The notes under the pieces are model-generated. The model saw only the letters and a list, made by a program, of their open reading frames with translations. It did not search any database and had not been told where the DNA came from. Positions 1 to 8,480 of a DNA stretch of 17,699 bases are shown here, one piece after another (the stretch's first letter is position 1; each line of letters starts with the position of its first letter). Origin of the DNA: JBBQXY01 sp051004815 (GTDB lineage Bacteria > Chloroflexota > Ktedonobacteria > Ktedonobacterales > Ktedonobacteraceae); the NCBI GenBank assembly GCA_051004815.1, contig JBPCJY010000004.1, positions 1 to 17,699 of the forward strand. Direction: 5' to 3'. The translations under genes and the position numbers were made by a program.

Positions 1-137
1 AGGGGCTGTAATGCGGAGCGAAGAGAAGACTTTTTGTTCGGCCAAAAAACAGCTTCTCCCCCCCTCTAAGCAGGACAGCCAGGACATCTCTCACGTCCGC
101 TCACGGGAACTCTTCTCTCCAAATGTCTTTTGATGTG

Positions 138-1403
138 CTACGCCAACGGTTGCGCATGGCGCACATGCTTATTGATTGTCGCTGATAGAGCTAAAAGCAC
201 CATTACCACGGTACCGGCTAGAATGGTTTGCACAACGCCGATACTTTGAATCAGGATACCTGTCAAGGCCAATCCAAGCGGCTGACCCCCAAAGGCAATC
301 AGGCGAAAGACGCTGTTCACACGCCCCTGTAATTCATCGGGTATCAGAGCACTACGATAGCTAAACTGCACAACGTTATATATCGGCCCGGCTATAAAGA
401 AGAGCGCGGTCACAATTCCTAAAACCGCTGGATTGGGCGCGATGATATACAATGGCAATGCCAGGGCGAAAATCCACGACGTGCCAATAATGGACTGACT
501 GAAACTGGTACGCTTATGAATAAAGGGGGCGATCACTGCTCCCAGGATACCACCAATGCCGCCGATAGCAAAGATGACGCCGATAATGAAGGACGAAGCG
601 TGCATGTTTTGCGCCAGCACAATGATGATGAGCACATATCCCGACGATACCAGGTTGTTGCCACCCGTGAGAATCGCCATGAAGCGAATAAGCGGTTGCT
701 GCCAGAGCCAGCGCAAACCCTCCATAATCTCGACCCACAGCTTGCGCTTAGCCGCGATGCGCTTTTCCTGGAAATTCGTCTTGATGAAGAGCAGAGAGAG
801 TACTGAGAACGCGTATGAGATGGCATCGGCAAGAAAGGGCAGTACATTACCCAGCAGGTAGAGTGCGCCGCCTAGGGGAGGACCAGCCAGCACGGTAATG
901 CCATCCGTAGCCATATTTTGTGCTGTAGCGTCCGGCAGTTGCGCTTTAGGCACGACACGAGGCAGGCAGGCGGCCTCAGAAATATTGAAGAAGACGAAGA
1001 GCGTTCCCTCAATTGTCGAGACGATAAAAAGCTGTAAGACCGTCAACCAACCAAAGGCGAAGGCGATGGGAATACTGGCCATGCTGAGGGCGCGACCGAT
1101 ATCGCAAAGAATCATGACGAGCTTGCGATCCCAACGGTCGATCAGTGCGCCAGCGGGGAGGCTGAAGATGATATAGGGCAACGCACGCAGCGCACCAGCA
1201 AGTCCAGCCAGTGCTGGAGAGCGCGTGAGGGCAAGAATGAACAGAGGGAAGGCAAGTTGTGAGACCTGTGTTCCCGTCGAGGAGACGAGCTGGCCACCCC
1301 ATAGGAGCATATAATCGCGATTGAACCATAATGACCGTGGTTTCTTGGGCGGACCTATCTCGCTACTTTCCACTACGTTTTCAAGTTTACCAGTTGTTGA
1401 CAT
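138..1403 (-). CDS. MFS transporter (putative drug/metabolite exporter, MFS_3-like)
   Basis: This 421-residue protein is probably a proton-driven efflux permease in the cytoplasmic membrane. It has the usual length and about twelve hydrophobic segments. After a polar N-terminus, residues 25-60 read WFNRDYMLLWGGQLVSSTGT, the opening typical of the EntS/MefA-like (MFS_3) branch. The loop after TM2 carries the MFS motif-A remnant GALIDRWDRK (about residues 85-94), and a second loop near residue 360 has ELQGRVNSVFR, also typical of this branch. The ATG is preceded by AAGGAAG about seven bases upstream. It lies 142 bp downstream of a second MFS gene in the same direction. The two proteins belong to different MFS branches, so they are not a recent duplication. 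The substrate cannot be read from the sequence. Confidence 0.88.
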   Translation of the reverse strand: MSTTGKLENVVESSEIGPPKKPRSLWFNRDYMLLWGGQLVSSTGTQVSQLAFPLFILALTRSPALAGLAGALRALPYIIFSLPAGALIDRWDRKLVMILCDIGRALSMASIPIAFAFGWLTVLQLFIVSTIEGTLFVFFNISEAACLPRVVPKAQLPDATAQNMATDGITVLAGPPLGGALYLLGNVLPFLADAISYAFSVLSLLFIKTNFQEKRIAAKRKLWVEIMEGLRWLWQQPLIRFMAILTGGNNLVSSGYVLIIIVLAQNMHASSFIIGVIFAIGGIGGILGAVIAPFIHKRTSFSQSIIGTSWIFALALPLYIIAPNPAVLGIVTALFFIAGPIYNVVQFSYRSALIPDELQGRVNSVFRLIAFGGQPLGLALTGILIQSIGVVQTILAGTVVMVLLALSATINKHVRHAQPLA

Positions 1404-1545
1404 AGTAGCTTCCTTCTATCGTATGCTCGGTTTGGCGCGTCAAAAAGCCTTTTGCTAGCCAGTCTTTTTTATCCTTCCGAATATAACATAGATTTCGGTT
1501 TTTTTGGCTGGTTGTCCTATGCTTTTAGCATAGCAATGAATGGAG

Positions 1546-2763
1546 TCAGTTTATTTCTTCCACGACCGCGATGTAATCATTCTTTGGGGTGGTGTCAGTT
1601 GTTTTGCGCGACTCGGAAAGGCGCACCATGATGCTACCCGCTATCACGCAAAGGCCAAAGAGGCTGCCCATAGTGAAAAAGGGTAGACGAAAGTTGATGC
1701 CGTATAGCGGGCTTAACACGTTGGCTCCAAAAAACGCACCAACCAGGCCTACGGTGGAATACATGCTTTGCACACGAGCACGCATAGCACTGTTCCCGGA
1801 AGCAGAGGCAACGTGGGCATCAACCGCTGGCTGTATAAAGGCGTAGAAAGTGCCATGCACAGCAAAGAGCACAATGACGACGATCATCATGGAGGCGAAC
1901 CCATAGAGAAGATAGATAGGCACCTGGGCGAGACCAAAAATAGCGATGAGGAGGGAACGGCGTTTCCGGTCGGCAAGGCGTCCGCCCAGCGGGGAGCAGA
2001 TGATGTTGGGTACGGACCACGCCATATAGGCCACGCCAATCAAGGCGACCGACGCGCCCAGGTGGTCGTGCATCCAGAGGGGTGTCAGGGTCAGATCGAA
2101 GCCGAGATAGAGGTAATCGCCAAAGGCCAGGATATACGCAGCGACCAGTGGCAGTGAGAAGAGCACACGGACCGGTATGGCAGGGATTGCCGTGCCTCTC
2201 GTGCTGCTGTCCTGCTGAACAGTCGGAATCATGAACAGGGCGATAGCGATAGCGACGATGCGGAAAAGGGCCGCGCCGATAAAAGCACTGGCATAGCCTG
2301 TAGTAGCGAGTAAGCCGCCAATGCCCGGCCCCAATAAGAAACCGGCGTTAAAGAATGCACCGAAGATGCCATACGCCTCACCGCGCTTTTCCGCCGGAAC
2401 AACATCCACGATCAATGCACGGGCAGAGGGCAGGAGAGCAGCGGCGGCAATGCCTTCTACGAAACGCAAGATGACAAAGGCTATCGGATCAGTAATCACC
2501 AGATAGACCAGGGAGAGCAGTGCCTGGACGAAGAGGCCAATAATCATCACTCTCTTGCGTCCCCAGCGGTCTGCTAACCAGCCACAAGGATATTGGAAGA
2601 CAAAATTCGAGATCAGGTAGGCCGATGCCATCGCACCAATAATCGCTAACGAGGCTCCACGCGATTGGGCATAGAGCACCCGCACTGGCACGACCATGCC
2701 GATGCCAGTATAGGCGGCACAAACAGCCAGGGATATCGCCAGCAGTGTTCGGTTACGCAGCAT
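1546..2763 (-). CDS. MFS transporter (MFS_1-type multidrug efflux-like)
   Basis: This is a twelve-segment permease of the major facilitator superfamily, probably an exporter. Motif A after TM2 is well preserved (GWLADRWGRKRVM), and the second half has the matching loop GGRLADRKRRSLL, so both six-helix halves are present. A motif-C-like stretch (GFLLGPGIGGLL) lies in the TM5 area, typical of antiporter-type exporters. I chose the ATG at 2763 (405 residues), because TAGGAAG sits a few bases before it. An upstream TTG at 2796 would add 11 residues but has no visible ribosome site. The gene lies between the DedA gene and the other MFS gene, all leftward. Substrate unknown. Confidence 0.87.
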   Translation of the reverse strand: MLRNRTLLAISLAVCAAYTGIGMVVPVRVLYAQSRGASLAIIGAMASAYLISNFVFQYPCGWLADRWGRKRVMIIGLFVQALLSLVYLVITDPIAFVILRFVEGIAAAALLPSARALIVDVVPAEKRGEAYGIFGAFFNAGFLLGPGIGGLLATTGYASAFIGAALFRIVAIAIALFMIPTVQQDSSTRGTAIPAIPVRVLFSLPLVAAYILAFGDYLYLGFDLTLTPLWMHDHLGASVALIGVAYMAWSVPNIICSPLGGRLADRKRRSLLIAIFGLAQVPIYLLYGFASMMIVVIVLFAVHGTFYAFIQPAVDAHVASASGNSAMRARVQSMYSTVGLVGAFFGANVLSPLYGINFRLPFFTMGSLFGLCVIAGSIMVRLSESRKTTDTTPKNDYIAVVEEIN

Positions 2764-2876
2764 GCGGCTTCCTACATCTTTCCATTGAGTCCACAACCAA
2801 TGACTTACTAGTGCCTATATAGTTGCATATAGCCCTGCCTTATGCAAGCACATAGGGTGGTTTAGCAGCTTGGAGA

Positions 2877-3524
2877 TTAATATTGTTCAATTGGGCCAGG
2901 GAAGGCTTTCTCGGCCACATCCTCCAGGTGGTGCTCGTGGCGGCGCAGGAAAAGTAGAAAGGCAAGGATTATCAGTATGGCCAGCACTATGGTGATGATG
3001 CTTACTGGCCCTGTTAAGCGGTGGATGTTGTCGCCCAGAAAGTAGCCGCCCAAGCCATAGACTGTCGCCCACACGATGCCACCAAGAGCATTGAAGACCA
3101 GAAATCGAGGCCAAGGCATGCGATTGGTGCCGGCGAGAAAGGCAGCTAATGTGCGCAGAATGGCGACAAAGCGTCCGAAGAAGACCACTTTGCCGCCATG
3201 CTTGCGGAATAGGTAGAACCCCAGTTTTATCTTGCGCTCGTTCAGGCGAATATAGCGTCCGTAGCGACGCAAAAGGCGATAGCCGCCTTCGCGCCCAACC
3301 AGAAATCCAATATTATCACCCAGAATAGCACCGACAGTTGCTGCTAAAATGATCAGTAGAATAGAGAGATGGTGCGTTGTACCGGCGTAAATGGCCGCGA
3401 CAAGGAGCATGGTTTCGCCAGGAAAGGGAATGCCAATGCTTTCAATACCCACAAATACCAGCACAGCTAGATAGCCATAGGTTGTAAGAAGATGTATGAG
3501 ATTTGATGAAGCAATATGGAACAT
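2877..3524 (-). CDS. DedA family membrane protein (SNARE-associated/VTT domain)
   Basis: DedA-family proteins are polytopic membrane proteins linked to lipid carrier or phospholipid flipping and membrane homeostasis. This one has the family's N-terminal signature GIESIGIPFPGETMLL and the central signature GRFVAILRTLAAFLAG, followed by a Trp-rich hydrophobic C-terminal half and a charged tail (RRHEHH). I chose the internal ATG at 3524 (about 215 residues) because it puts the first hydrophobic segment where family members usually start. A GTG at 3596 would add 24 polar residues. Neither start has a strong ribosome site, so the start is uncertain. A 19-bp palindrome lies just upstream of the chosen start. 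Confidence 0.85.
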   Translation of the reverse strand: MFHIASSNLIHLLTTYGYLAVLVFVGIESIGIPFPGETMLLVAAIYAGTTHHLSILLIILAATVGAILGDNIGFLVGREGGYRLLRRYGRYIRLNERKIKLGFYLFRKHGGKVVFFGRFVAILRTLAAFLAGTNRMPWPRFLVFNALGGIVWATVYGLGGYFLGDNIHRLTGPVSIITIVLAILIILAFLLFLRRHEHHLEDVAEKAFPGPIEQY

Positions 3525-3557
3525 ATGGTTTGTGCTGCTCTCTTTATGATAAAACTG

Positions 3558-3576
3558 CCTGGAAGTGACTTCCAGG
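3558..3576. promoter_or_regulatory. 19-bp perfect inverted repeat, possible operator of the DedA gene
   Basis: CCTGGAAGT-g-ACTTCCAGG has two perfect 9-bp arms with one central base. It lies 34-52 bp upstream of the preferred DedA start, where an operator would be expected. If the upstream GTG is the true start, it would be coding. No T-tract follows, so a terminator is unlikely. No regulator can be named. Confidence 0.4.
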
Positions 3577-3652
3577 AAAATGGAAGGTATTTTCACTACA
3601 GTTTATACGAGCAGCCCATGCTATGAGTGACATGCATTTAGCATATGAAATA

Positions 3653-3675
3653 GTGCCGTCCATTTAGGACGGCAC
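3653..3675 (-). terminator. Probable intrinsic terminator of the 107-residue membrane protein gene
   Basis: GTGCCGTCC-attta-GGACGGCAC forms a 9-bp GC-rich stem with a 5-base loop, ten bases after the stop of the minus-strand gene ending at 3685. On the minus strand it is followed only by the weak run TATTTC, so termination may be partial. It separates that gene from the DedA gene downstream. Confidence 0.55.
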
Positions 3676-3684
3676 CGACCATTT

Positions 3685-4008
3685 CTACTCTTCTTGGGTT
3701 CCTTTATCTCTTTGCTGCAAGAGAAAACTATTCGTTGACGCCCTCAGTCTGTTATTCGCATCCTCCAACTCAAGAGCAGCCTTAACAAAGCTGTTATATG
3801 TTCGCCTAAATAGTAGAAACATAATCACAAGGGTCGCAATCCACCAGATTGCTTCGACTACCATCATAAGCGGAAATGGGAGTGAGCGGCCAAGCGGGGA
3901 AAGAGAGAATAATGATTGCACAATAATCCAGCCTACGAGCGCGATAAGCTGAACTATCGCAAAACGTGTGGTACCGGATGCGCGTTGTTGCATGGTGGAT
4001 AGTTCCAT
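3685..4008 (-). CDS. Small two-helix membrane protein of unknown function
   Basis: I do not recognise a family for this 107-residue protein. It has a short polar N-terminus and two hydrophobic segments at about residues 16-35 and 46-67, the first ending in SLSPLGRSLPFP and the second in an Arg-Arg-Thr-Tyr cap. A polar C-terminal tail follows (about 72-107), rich in Glu, Asn, Arg and Gln and possibly helical. The predicted arrangement is a hairpin in the membrane with a soluble tail. The ATG has an excellent ribosome site, AGGAGGG about nine bases upstream, so this is very probably a real gene. It lies 140 bp downstream of the kinase gene in the same direction, so a link is possible but unproven. 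Confidence 0.7.
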   Translation of the reverse strand: MELSTMQQRASGTTRFAIVQLIALVGWIIVQSLFSLSPLGRSLPFPLMMVVEAIWWIATLVIMFLLFRRTYNSFVKAALELEDANNRLRASTNSFLLQQRDKGTQEE

Positions 4009-4147
4009 TGATGAGTGCCCTCCTCTTGATTTGCATCGTTTTTTAGGATTTCACGGGGGGTTCGCCAGATATTGTACATATCTGCTCCCTATGCAATATA
4101 TATACACCGCTGAAATAGAATAAGCAACTGAACTTGATGCTGCGCCC

Positions 4148-5656
4148 TCAACGATGGTTGTGCATGCGCTGCTGGAGAGGAGGAACTTGCACAGGTTTTT
4201 TATTGGCGCGTCGCCATTGCGTCATCAGATGCCATAGCCAACTAAGTTCCCTATTGAGAAAGTACAGGCTGAAGACGATACTGGCAAGGGTGGTCGTGCC
4301 GAGAACGAGCGCATCGTTTATCACTATGGCATCTGGACTCTGCATATCGTAGAGGGCATAGAAAAATACTACTGGTATCAGCGCAAAGAGTATTGAGCCC
4401 CCCAGGTGCTTCAATACGATACCAAATCCCTCTTTCGCGTTCAGCCTGGTCGCGGCCTCTTCCCTCTCCTGGCGTAGATAATAGGCACTCCGCCCAACAA
4501 TGAAGCCCAGCATAAACAGTACGCACGGTATCCAGAATAGAGTGTTGAAAAAACCTGTAGCAAAAATCTCGAAAAAGATGATGAGTAGCAGTGCCACGAA
4601 CAGTAGACTTTGGAAGGTTGCGGGGATGAGGGAATCCCGCACGAAAGTAAGTGTGTGCTGTGCTTTATAACTAAACGAGTGCTCTCTAAGCCATTGGAGA
4701 GACTGCTTCACTTCATCGACGCTCTGCGGCCTCTGGCTGGCGTCTCGCTCAAGCATCTTTTTAAGGAGGGTCTGCATTTTCTCAGGTATGGTACGATCCA
4801 GTGATGCGCCTCCCACCAGGAACTCCATTGGCTCTTTTCCGGTGAGGAGAGTCTGCAACGTCGCGCCCAGGCCATAGATGTCGGTTTGCGCGGTGGTTTG
4901 CGCTCTGCCATATTGCTCAGGTGCTGCGTAACCAGGGGAGCCGAGTGGAGCGGTATCTTTCCTCTGCCCTGCTGTATAGTGGCGAGCAATACCGAAGTCG
5001 ATCAGGTAGATGCGACCTGTTTTCGTCAGCATAATGTTGCCGGGTTTGACATCGCGAAAGATGATCGGTGGGTGCTGCGCGTGCAAATATCCCAATACAT
5101 CGCAGAGGACTAGCCCGATATCAAGCACTTTTTGCATGGAAAAGCAGCCATAGCGTGCTTTCTGGAGCTTGTCCTCCAAAGTCTCGCCCTCGATATAATC
5201 CATTACAACGTACCAGTTGCCAGGATCGGTAAAGTAATCATAGAAGCGGGGAATGTTGGCATGTTGCAGTTGGGAGAGGTAGCCGACTTCGCGGTTATAG
5301 GAGTCGGTCGCCTCAATCATCTTCTGTGGGCTGAGAAGGCTGAGGTTGATTTGTTTGATAGCAACTAACCTGTTATGCTGATCGAGGTCTTGCGCCTTAT
5401 AAATGACGCCAAACCCGCCTTCGCCCACCTTAGCAAGGATGCGATAGCGGAAGACGAAAAGCGAACCGGGACGCAATACATCAGCAGATGCAGCCATGGA
5501 AGAAGAGAGCGATGCTCCGCCTACCTGCACCGTTGAAGATGGTGAAGGAGTGAAAGTGGTGGAAGCAATGCCGAAGTATCTACGACAGACGGCACAGGAT
5601 GTCGCTTGCGCTGCTAGCGCGGCACCGCATTGATCACAAAAAAGAGCGGAGGTCAT
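4148..5656 (-). CDS. Membrane-anchored Ser/Thr protein kinase with N-terminal zinc ribbon
   Basis: This is a Hanks-type eukaryotic-like protein kinase, which phosphorylates Ser/Thr on partner proteins. From the chosen ATG (502 residues) it begins with a four-Cys zinc ribbon (C7, C10, C21, C24). A Ser/Thr-rich linker follows, then the kinase: glycine loop GEGGFG (78-83), VAIK lysine (101), helix-C Glu (123), RDVKPGN (Asp202, Asn207), DFG (220-222) and APE (245-247). All catalytic residues are present. The His of HRD is replaced by Phe, as in some bacterial kinases. Four hydrophobic segments follow at about 349-366, 372-388, 420-437 and 450-466, so the kinase domain should face the cytoplasm. 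Upstream starts exist at 5686 (ATG) and 5728 (TTG), but none has a strong ribosome site. I prefer 5656 because the zinc ribbon usually sits at the N-terminus. Confidence 0.9.
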   Translation of the reverse strand: MTSALFCDQCGAALAAQATSCAVCRRYFGIASTTFTPSPSSTVQVGGASLSSSMAASADVLRPGSLFVFRYRILAKVGEGGFGVIYKAQDLDQHNRLVAIKQINLSLLSPQKMIEATDSYNREVGYLSQLQHANIPRFYDYFTDPGNWYVVMDYIEGETLEDKLQKARYGCFSMQKVLDIGLVLCDVLGYLHAQHPPIIFRDVKPGNIMLTKTGRIYLIDFGIARHYTAGQRKDTAPLGSPGYAAPEQYGRAQTTAQTDIYGLGATLQTLLTGKEPMEFLVGGASLDRTIPEKMQTLLKKMLERDASQRPQSVDEVKQSLQWLREHSFSYKAQHTLTFVRDSLIPATFQSLLFVALLLIIFFEIFATGFFNTLFWIPCVLFMLGFIVGRSAYYLRQEREEAATRLNAKEGFGIVLKHLGGSILFALIPVVFFYALYDMQSPDAIVINDALVLGTTTLASIVFSLYFLNRELSWLWHLMTQWRRANKKPVQVPPLQQRMHNHR

Positions 5657-5815
5657 GGCCAGGACCGTGCCTTTCTCGCACACCATAGCTTTATATCGTA
5701 CGCCGCTACACTCGCCTACTGTTATCAATATAACTAATTGCTATGCGCAAGTATAGCATATGTTGGTAGTAAAAGCAAGGAGAAGGTCACGATTTTAGAT
5801 GTTACCCGACAAAGA

Positions 5816-5862
5816 AAAAACACTACGCTTTACTGCTCGATACCATAAAGCGTAGTGTTTTT
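5816..5862 (-). terminator. Intrinsic terminator of the phosphoesterase gene
   Basis: A perfect 17-bp inverted repeat (5816-5832 and 5846-5862, outer arm AAAAACACTACG) has a 13-base loop. On the minus strand it is followed by a run of T, and its flanking A/T runs would allow action in both directions. It lies about 90 bp after the stop of the phosphoesterase gene and upstream of the kinase gene, so it separates the two transcripts. Confidence 0.8.
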
Positions 5863-5952
5863 GTATCTTAATTTGACAGTCAATAGTATTTGAAAGAGCA
5901 GTCAGTAGCAGTGAAGGCGATGCTTCTTGACCTCACTCACTGCATCGACACA

Positions 5953-7743
5953 CTATCCTCCGTACGGCAACAATGGTGTATCCATGCGCGGATGGCCGAA
6001 ATCGAACATCTGCATCAAATCTCCGATGGCTGGTCCATTGGTTGGCTTATAGGGATTGCCATTGTCTGCTTGCGGGTTGGGTAAGTTATCCAAGCTACGA
6101 TTCGACAACGGAGATAGGTGCCAGTTCTGCTCGATGAACTTCAAGATCGAGACGTGGTCGTTGTACGTGTGGTCGACAAAGCCACGTTTTGCATATGGTG
6201 ACACTACCATCAGAGGGACACGCGGGCCATCGCCGAAAAAGGCGAGGGGCTGGACGTATCCAGAGTCATAATAGCCACCTCCCTCATCAAAGGTGATGAA
6301 GATTGCTGTACTCTTGAAGACATCTGGCTTACTAATGACCTCGTTGACAATATTCGAGGCGAAACCCTCAAACAAGGATAGCGAGGAGGAAGCTGGATGG
6401 CCATCATTGATCTCATCAGGTTTAATGAAGGACACCGCTGGCAGCGTATTATTGTCTACATCCTGCTGGAACCGCGTGTAGTCCTGAATGTTGTTCCTGA
6501 GTGAGGTGGTCATGATTGAGGTAGCATACTGGAACGGATCACAAATTCCACAGAAGGAGGGGGTCACATTGCCGTTGTTATAGCCTTGTCCGTAATACTT
6601 CCACGAGACCTGGTGTGCTGAAAGCTCATCCGCAATGGTGGGAGACTTCTGAGGCGGTACAATGTATGGTGTGCCGGTCGTAAGCTGACCTGAAGGTGTG
6701 TAGCCCGGCAGGTAGTTGTTGAGCAGGTAATATGCTCCAGGGGCGCAATCACCGTTGCGGAATGGCTTGTAGGGCAAGGAGTGCAGGTAGTCCAGGATCG
6801 GTCCGACGCCCGGCTGTTTTGGATCGGAGCACTCGCTGTAACTGCCGCCCGCGTAGCCATCCTGGGTGTAGTTGTTGTTAGTTCCAGGCTTCGGGTTGGG
6901 ATTCTCGATCTGGTTGGCCGGTGGAGGTAAAGGGTTCCCATTCGCATCCTGATAGTATGCAGCGTCAGCAGTACCAAACATAATATGATTGGCCCCCGTT
7001 CCACCCATCACAGATTGGTGATAGTTGTCGCTGATGCTATAGGTATGTCCGATGAAGTTGAAAGCAGGGGCATCGCCCGCACACATGTTGTAGTATCCCA
7101 TGTCGAGGGCACCCTGATAAATGGGCTGGGGAGGATTAGCACCATTGTCGTCACCGGCAGTCTGGTGTACCCAGGTGTAGAGATCGTGCTTGCCCTTGTC
7201 CTGTTGCTGCCACATCTGATAGAAGCGGTGGAGCGGATCTCCTACATACGAGCCAACATAGGGGACGTACTTGGTGATCTGGTACGGTCCATTGGGCAGA
7301 TTTGCCGGAAAGCGGGCATCGGGTACATTCTGGGGCTGGCCATGCGCATACGTTGTGTTAGGCTGGGGTAAAGTGGCGTAAGGGCCGGTTATGTGGGGGG
7401 CAAGACGATACGTAGTTGTATCGGTGGCCTGCTGCTGAGCGGCAAGCCCTGCGTTTGGCCCTAGATTGCCTGAACACTTGACGATGCCTTGCGACAATAA
7501 ATTGTTGATGCTTTGACCCTTGTTGGGTTGAAAGGCACCAAAGATATTATCGAAGGTGTGATTCTCGCCTATGATGACAATAACATGCTTGATTGGCGTG
7601 GAGGTGTCGTTGCTTGCTAAAAATAGACTACGAGAAATAGATAGCCCACTTGCGGATGCTGGGGCTGTCTGAAATAGACTGCTGGCGAACATTACAATCA
7701 ATGCCAGTGCTGGTAAGAGCCATACCTTGCGAAGTTTCGTCAT
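5953..7743 (-). CDS. Secreted phosphoesterase (phospholipase C / acid phosphatase family, PF04185-like)
   Basis: The 596-residue protein starts with a Sec signal peptide: Lys/Arg near the N-terminus, a hydrophobic core at about 8-23, and a cleavage-like ASA near residue 32. The mature enzyme begins with the family hallmark IKHVIVIIGENHTFDNIFGAF split over residues 51-71, including metal-site residues E60, N61 and D65. Further conserved stretches are SDNYHQSVMGGTGANH (about 238-253), ITFDEGGGYYD with D486/E487, and VDHTYNDHVSILKFIE (about 523-538, H525, D529, H530). These belong to phospholipase C/AcpA-like enzymes that hydrolyse phosphate esters outside the cell. Which phosphoester it prefers cannot be told. 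The ATG follows AGGAGG closely. It is probably monocistronic, with the terminator at 5816-5862. Confidence 0.9.
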   Translation of the reverse strand: MTKLRKVWLLPALALIVMFASSLFQTAPASASGLSISRSLFLASNDTSTPIKHVIVIIGENHTFDNIFGAFQPNKGQSINNLLSQGIVKCSGNLGPNAGLAAQQQATDTTTYRLAPHITGPYATLPQPNTTYAHGQPQNVPDARFPANLPNGPYQITKYVPYVGSYVGDPLHRFYQMWQQQDKGKHDLYTWVHQTAGDDNGANPPQPIYQGALDMGYYNMCAGDAPAFNFIGHTYSISDNYHQSVMGGTGANHIMFGTADAAYYQDANGNPLPPPANQIENPNPKPGTNNNYTQDGYAGGSYSECSDPKQPGVGPILDYLHSLPYKPFRNGDCAPGAYYLLNNYLPGYTPSGQLTTGTPYIVPPQKSPTIADELSAHQVSWKYYGQGYNNGNVTPSFCGICDPFQYATSIMTTSLRNNIQDYTRFQQDVDNNTLPAVSFIKPDEINDGHPASSSLSLFEGFASNIVNEVISKPDVFKSTAIFITFDEGGGYYDSGYVQPLAFFGDGPRVPLMVVSPYAKRGFVDHTYNDHVSILKFIEQNWHLSPLSNRSLDNLPNPQADNGNPYKPTNGPAIGDLMQMFDFGHPRMDTPLLPYGG

Positions 7744-7883
7744 GTAACCTCCTGCTCCTTATTCAGAGATACAAATAAACTGCTGTAGGTTGACGCTTCC
7801 TAAATACCATACATTAGTATAGCATTTATTGTTTAAGCACCGTGCTATATTTGGTAAGAGCATAAGAGCAGCCACACAAGTTG

Positions 7884-7920
7884 ATGCCCTGGTTCTATTG
7901 TGTATGAACCAGGGCATTTT
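7884..7920 (+). terminator. Strong hairpin with T-tract on the plus strand
   Basis: ATGCCCTGGTTC (7884-7895) and GAACCAGGGCAT (7906-7917) form a perfect 12-bp stem with a 10-base loop, followed by TTTTATTA on the plus strand. It looks like an intrinsic terminator for rightward transcription, yet the neighbouring genes on both sides read leftward. It may block antisense read-through, or act only as a processed 3' end for the coiled-coil gene ending at 7943. Confidence 0.55.
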
Positions 7921-7942
7921 ATTATAGTTTGCAAAGGGTAGA

Positions 7943-8314
7943 TTAGGGTTTTTCTGGAAGGCGTGCAAGGATTTGAGCGAGTAGTGTTGTATGCTCGCCG
8001 AGCCTTGTTTCCAGAGAAACAAATCGTTGGTCAATATCCTCTAGACGATGTTTAATAGCTTTGATATCTTGACCTTGCTCGCTCTGTTGCTCCCCTAACC
8101 GCGCCATCCGTGTATCAATACCATCAAGACGCATATTTACAATTCTGATATCGTTGCTTACATTTCCAACTATCCCTTTGATGATTGTCACGGCACTGTT
8201 CGTTTCGTCAAGCTTGTAAATGATATCACGTTTCATGGTTGCAGCATCTCTTTCTAATGCAGCTAACCGCTCGTCATATGTAGACAATGTGAAGCCCCCA
8301 ATCCCAAAGATCAT
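7943..8314 (-). CDS. Small coiled-coil protein, relative of the one at 9485-9811
   Basis: This 123-residue protein is almost entirely predicted alpha-helix with heptad spacing of Leu/Ile/Met, for example DERLAALERD, NMRLDGIDTRMARLGEQQ, and KAIKHRLEDIDQRFVSLETR. No signal peptide, membrane segment or catalytic motif is visible. It shares its layout with the plus-strand protein at 9485: ERL-x-x-LE at the start, a middle with NxS/NxT, repeated DIDQR/MDQR heptads, and the end LL-x-x-IL-x-RLP. Homologous alignment begins around residue 11. The ATG at 8314 has no usable ribosome site, and a TTG at 8287 is preceded by GGGGG, so that start is possible. An extended -10 (TGTTATACT, minus strand, 8324-8332) predicts a start of transcription only 2-3 bases before the ATG. 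Function unknown. Confidence 0.7.
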   Translation of the reverse strand: MIFGIGGFTLSTYDERLAALERDAATMKRDIIYKLDETNSAVTIIKGIVGNVSNDIRIVNMRLDGIDTRMARLGEQQSEQGQDIKAIKHRLEDIDQRFVSLETRLGEHTTLLAQILARLPEKP

Positions 8315-8444
8315 CCCTGCACTAGTATAACAGACTTTGCCTTGTAAATGCTAGAAAACGTATTTCTTTTTGTCCCTTCATCAGGTATAATCGTACTTAT
8401 GATGTGAATGTTTCATGGAGGGTAAGAACTAAGCTTAAATGCCA

Positions 8445-8474
8445 TTGACAAGTGTAGCCATACTATGATAAAAT
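8445..8474 (+). promoter_or_regulatory. Promoter of the IS607-type recombinase gene (leaderless)
   Basis: TTGACA at 8445-8450 and TAAAAT at 8469-8474 are spaced by 18 bp, a near-consensus vegetative promoter. Only six bases separate the -10 box from the ATG at 8481, so the expected transcription start falls on or next to the start codon. No Shine-Dalgarno sequence is present, which fits a leaderless mRNA. Confidence 0.7.
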
Positions 8475-8480
8475 GTAGAC

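Noticed and set aside
7759..8034. 91-codon minus-strand frame overlapping the coiled-coil gene
   Set aside because: It overlaps the 3' end of the coiled-coil gene in another frame and has no ribosome site or family resemblance.
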